Position numbers and translations under genes: made by a program. Shown piece after piece: positions 62,640 through 64,000 of a stretch of 64,000 nt of DNA. The DNA lies in assembly GCA_002748425.1 (NCBI GenBank), contig PDSJ01000013.1, positions 62,001-126,000 of the forward strand. The letters run 5' to 3'. This DNA comes from a candidate division KSB3 bacterium. GTDB taxonomy: Bacteria > Moduliflexota > Moduliflexia > Moduliflexales > Moduliflexaceae. Positions within the stretch are counted from its first letter, which is position 1; every line of letters begins with the position of its first letter. Below the pieces are notes generated by a model. The model ran no database searches. It was not told where the DNA came from and saw only the letters and a program-made list of their open reading frames with translations.

Positions 62640-63772
62640 GAATTCGTCTCCATCAATGACTCATAAACCGCTTCGACTGCTTTGAGGCGCTGAGTGAAAG
62701 AAAATTTTTCGCAGACACTTTGCCGGCCGTTCTTGCGTAATTTTTCAGCAAGTGCTTCATCGTTCAACACGTTGAGCGCTGCCTTTGAAATGCCGTCAAC
62801 ATCCCCAACCTGAAACAAGAGGCCGTCATGCCCATCCTGTATTATCTCTCCGACGCCGCCGACCTTGGTATAGATCACCGGCGCTTCCATGGCCATGGCT
62901 TCAAGGGCGGTATTCGGCGTTCCCTCGATACGGGCGGTGGAAAGGAATACATCCAGCCCGGCATAAATTTTTATCGTGTCGTGACGGAAGCCCAGAAAAC
63001 GGATATTTTCTGACAGGCCAAGATCAGCAACTTCTTGCTCTAACTCGTCGCGATCAGGGCCATCACCGACGATCAGGAAATAACAGTCCGGACGTTCGGC
63101 AATGACTCGCTGTGCGACTTTAAGGGTTGTCGGCAAATCTTTTTCATAGCGTAAACGCCCGACCACACCGACCACTTTTGCAGAAACAGGCAGCGACAGT
63201 TCATCCCGAATCGTTTCGGGAACGTTTGTGCGCTGCCAGGCATCCGTGTCAATGGCGTTATGAATAACCGTAATCTTCTCTGCCGGAAGGCCCCGGGCCA
63301 CCATAAACTCTTTCAACGCACATGATACGGCGATAATTTTGTCGTAGTGCTTTAACAGCTTCAAATTCAGCCAGGTATAGAATTTCATTTTCAGGCTGTC
63401 GTGATCCTGCCAGAGGTGGGCCGTAAACAGGCGTTTCACTCGCGGGTTCAGCAAGGTCGCCAGATAACCGACAACACAGGTTTTATGATCTCTGGTATGA
63501 ATGATGTCAATCTGATGCTGCTTGATCAAGCGCCGGACACGTAAAATATTGTCAAGATCGAGTTTTTTGTATTCCGGAACTTCGTGAATTGTCAAGCCCT
63601 TAGCTCTGGCCCAATTGCCAATTTGGAAATCTGTGTCGTACGCGCCATGCATATACATCAACACGTGAGTGAATTTTGCGGGGTTGGCTTTTTCTGCAAT
63701 CAACAACACTGTTTTATCCGGACCGCCACCAGTGGTATACGTGCTGCGACATTGCATAATATTGATCGGCAT
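62636..63772 (-). CDS. glycosyltransferase family 4 (EPS cluster)
   Basis: A 378-residue GT-B enzyme. N-terminal lobe 'NIMQCRSTYTTGGGPDKTVL' has the glycine-rich acceptor loop, and 'DIIHTRDHKTCVVGYLATLL' follows. C-terminal lobe: 'GVVGRLRYEKDLPTTLKVAQ', 'STARIEGTPNTALEAMAMEAPVI' and 'GGVGEIIQDGHDGLLF'. It begins 2 bases after the acetyltransferase gene and overlaps the next gene by ATGA. Its acceptor and donor are unknown. Confidence 0.9.
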   Translation of the reverse strand: MPINIMQCRSTYTTGGGPDKTVLLIAEKANPAKFTHVLMYMHGAYDTDFQIGNWARAKGLTIHEVPEYKKLDLDNILRVRRLIKQHQIDIIHTRDHKTCVVGYLATLLNPRVKRLFTAHLWQDHDSLKMKFYTWLNLKLLKHYDKIIAVSCALKEFMVARGLPAEKITVIHNAIDTDAWQRTNVPETIRDELSLPVSAKVVGVVGRLRYEKDLPTTLKVAQRVIAERPDCYFLIVGDGPDRDELEQEVADLGLSENIRFLGFRHDTIKIYAGLDVFLSTARIEGTPNTALEAMAMEAPVIYTKVGGVGEIIQDGHDGLLFQVGDVDGISKAALNVLNDEALAEKLRKNGRQSVCEKFSFTQRLKAVEAVYESLMETNS

Positions 63773-63774
63773 AA

Positions 63775-64000
63775 CTAAGATTCCTCCTCTGTGTCTGGGG
63801 TGTTTGTCCCGATAATTTCAGCAGGAACACCGCCGACAATCATATTGTCGGGGACTGGTTTCACCACAACAGCATTTGCCCCGATCGTCACATGATTACC
63901 AATCGTGATGTCTCCAAGCACTTTGGCTCCGGCCCCTGCCAGAACATGACTGCCGACAGTGGGCGGCTCGCCACGCCCTCCTTTATCACCGAACGTCACA
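63775..64000 (-). CDS. serine O-acetyltransferase-like hexapeptide transferase, C-terminal part
   Basis: Only the last 75 codons are in the window; the 5' end lies beyond base 64000. The sequence is a left-handed beta-helix: '[19 protein letters not shown]' and '[18 protein letters not shown]', ending '[12 protein letters not shown]', very like CysE-type serine acetyltransferases. In an EPS cluster such an enzyme may acetylate a sugar precursor and not serine. It leads directly (2-base gap) into the glycosyltransferase gene. Confidence 0.82.
   Translation of the reverse strand, partial: VTFGDKGGRGEPPTVGSHVLAGAGAKVLGDITIGNHVTIGANAVVVKPVPDNMIVGGVPAEIIGTNTPDTEEES

Overview
The window comes from a Gram-negative (diderm) bacterium. 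It encodes LPS export proteins (LptA, LptB, LptC, LptD), lipid A-type enzymes, sigma-54, periplasmic binding proteins and a PEP-CTERM surface protein. The minus-strand order lptC-lptA-lptB-rpoN-hpf-ptsN-EIIA(Man)-ptsH-ptsI resembles the block found in deltaproteobacteria and related lineages. Moderate GC, AT-rich spacers and unusually long LptA and RpoN proteins would also fit a little-studied candidate phylum such as KSB3/Modulibacteria, but that is a guess and not something the sequence proves.

Layout, left to right. 1-1.9 kb: 3' end of gltX, tRNA-Gln(CUG) with its own promoter and terminator, and a short lipoate-ligase-family gene. 2.0-6.8 kb: a BMP-type nucleoside ABC importer (ATPase, two permeases, binding protein). 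6.8-12.4 kb: an AT-rich accessory locus with an XRE regulator, a four-helix membrane protein, a membrane-anchored STAND-like ATPase and a YaiI/DUF188 protein. It also holds two very small lipoprotein genes (28 and 23 codons) and at least four copies of the inverted repeat TAAC-N4-GTTA at promoters. 12.4-16.5 kb: acyltransferase and ahcY, divergent from glyA. 16.6-20.7 kb: a large PAS-GAF-PAS histidine kinase and a secreted SPOR protein. 20.9-29.2 kb: lptD, a coiled-coil methyltransferase, a glycosyltransferase, a GT-C-like membrane protein and a pyridoxal kinase, apparently one operon. 29.9-34.0 kb: a PA14-GT-C fusion, a polyprenyl-phosphate GT2 and a LAB_N protein, followed by nadK. 35.3-44.3 kb (minus): the Lpt/RpoN/PTS block. 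44.5-46.7 kb (minus): groES-groEL under a CIRCE operator. 47-49 kb: psd and surE. 49-53 kb (minus): a TAXI-type TRAP transporter with a UspA protein. 53.4-64 kb (minus): a PEP-CTERM pectate-lyase-like protein with a sigma-54 promoter, then an exopolysaccharide glycosyltransferase cluster running off the window.

How the parts connect: the housekeeping blocks serve envelope building (LPS export, phospholipids, lipid or surface glycosylation, EPS) and regulation by a sugar-permease-free PTS and sigma-54. The sigma-54 gene and a sigma-54-type promoter in front of the PEP-CTERM gene occur together, matching the known link between PEP-CTERM/exosortase systems and RpoN. The most novel part is 7.3-12.4 kb: two 'micro-lipoproteins' whose predicted mature products are lipidated Cys-Thr-Pro-(Leu)-Tyr, a shared operator-like repeat, two RNA-fold-like elements and a membrane STAND ATPase. 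No function is known for this set. The proposal that it is one regulon is an inference from spacing and motif sharing.
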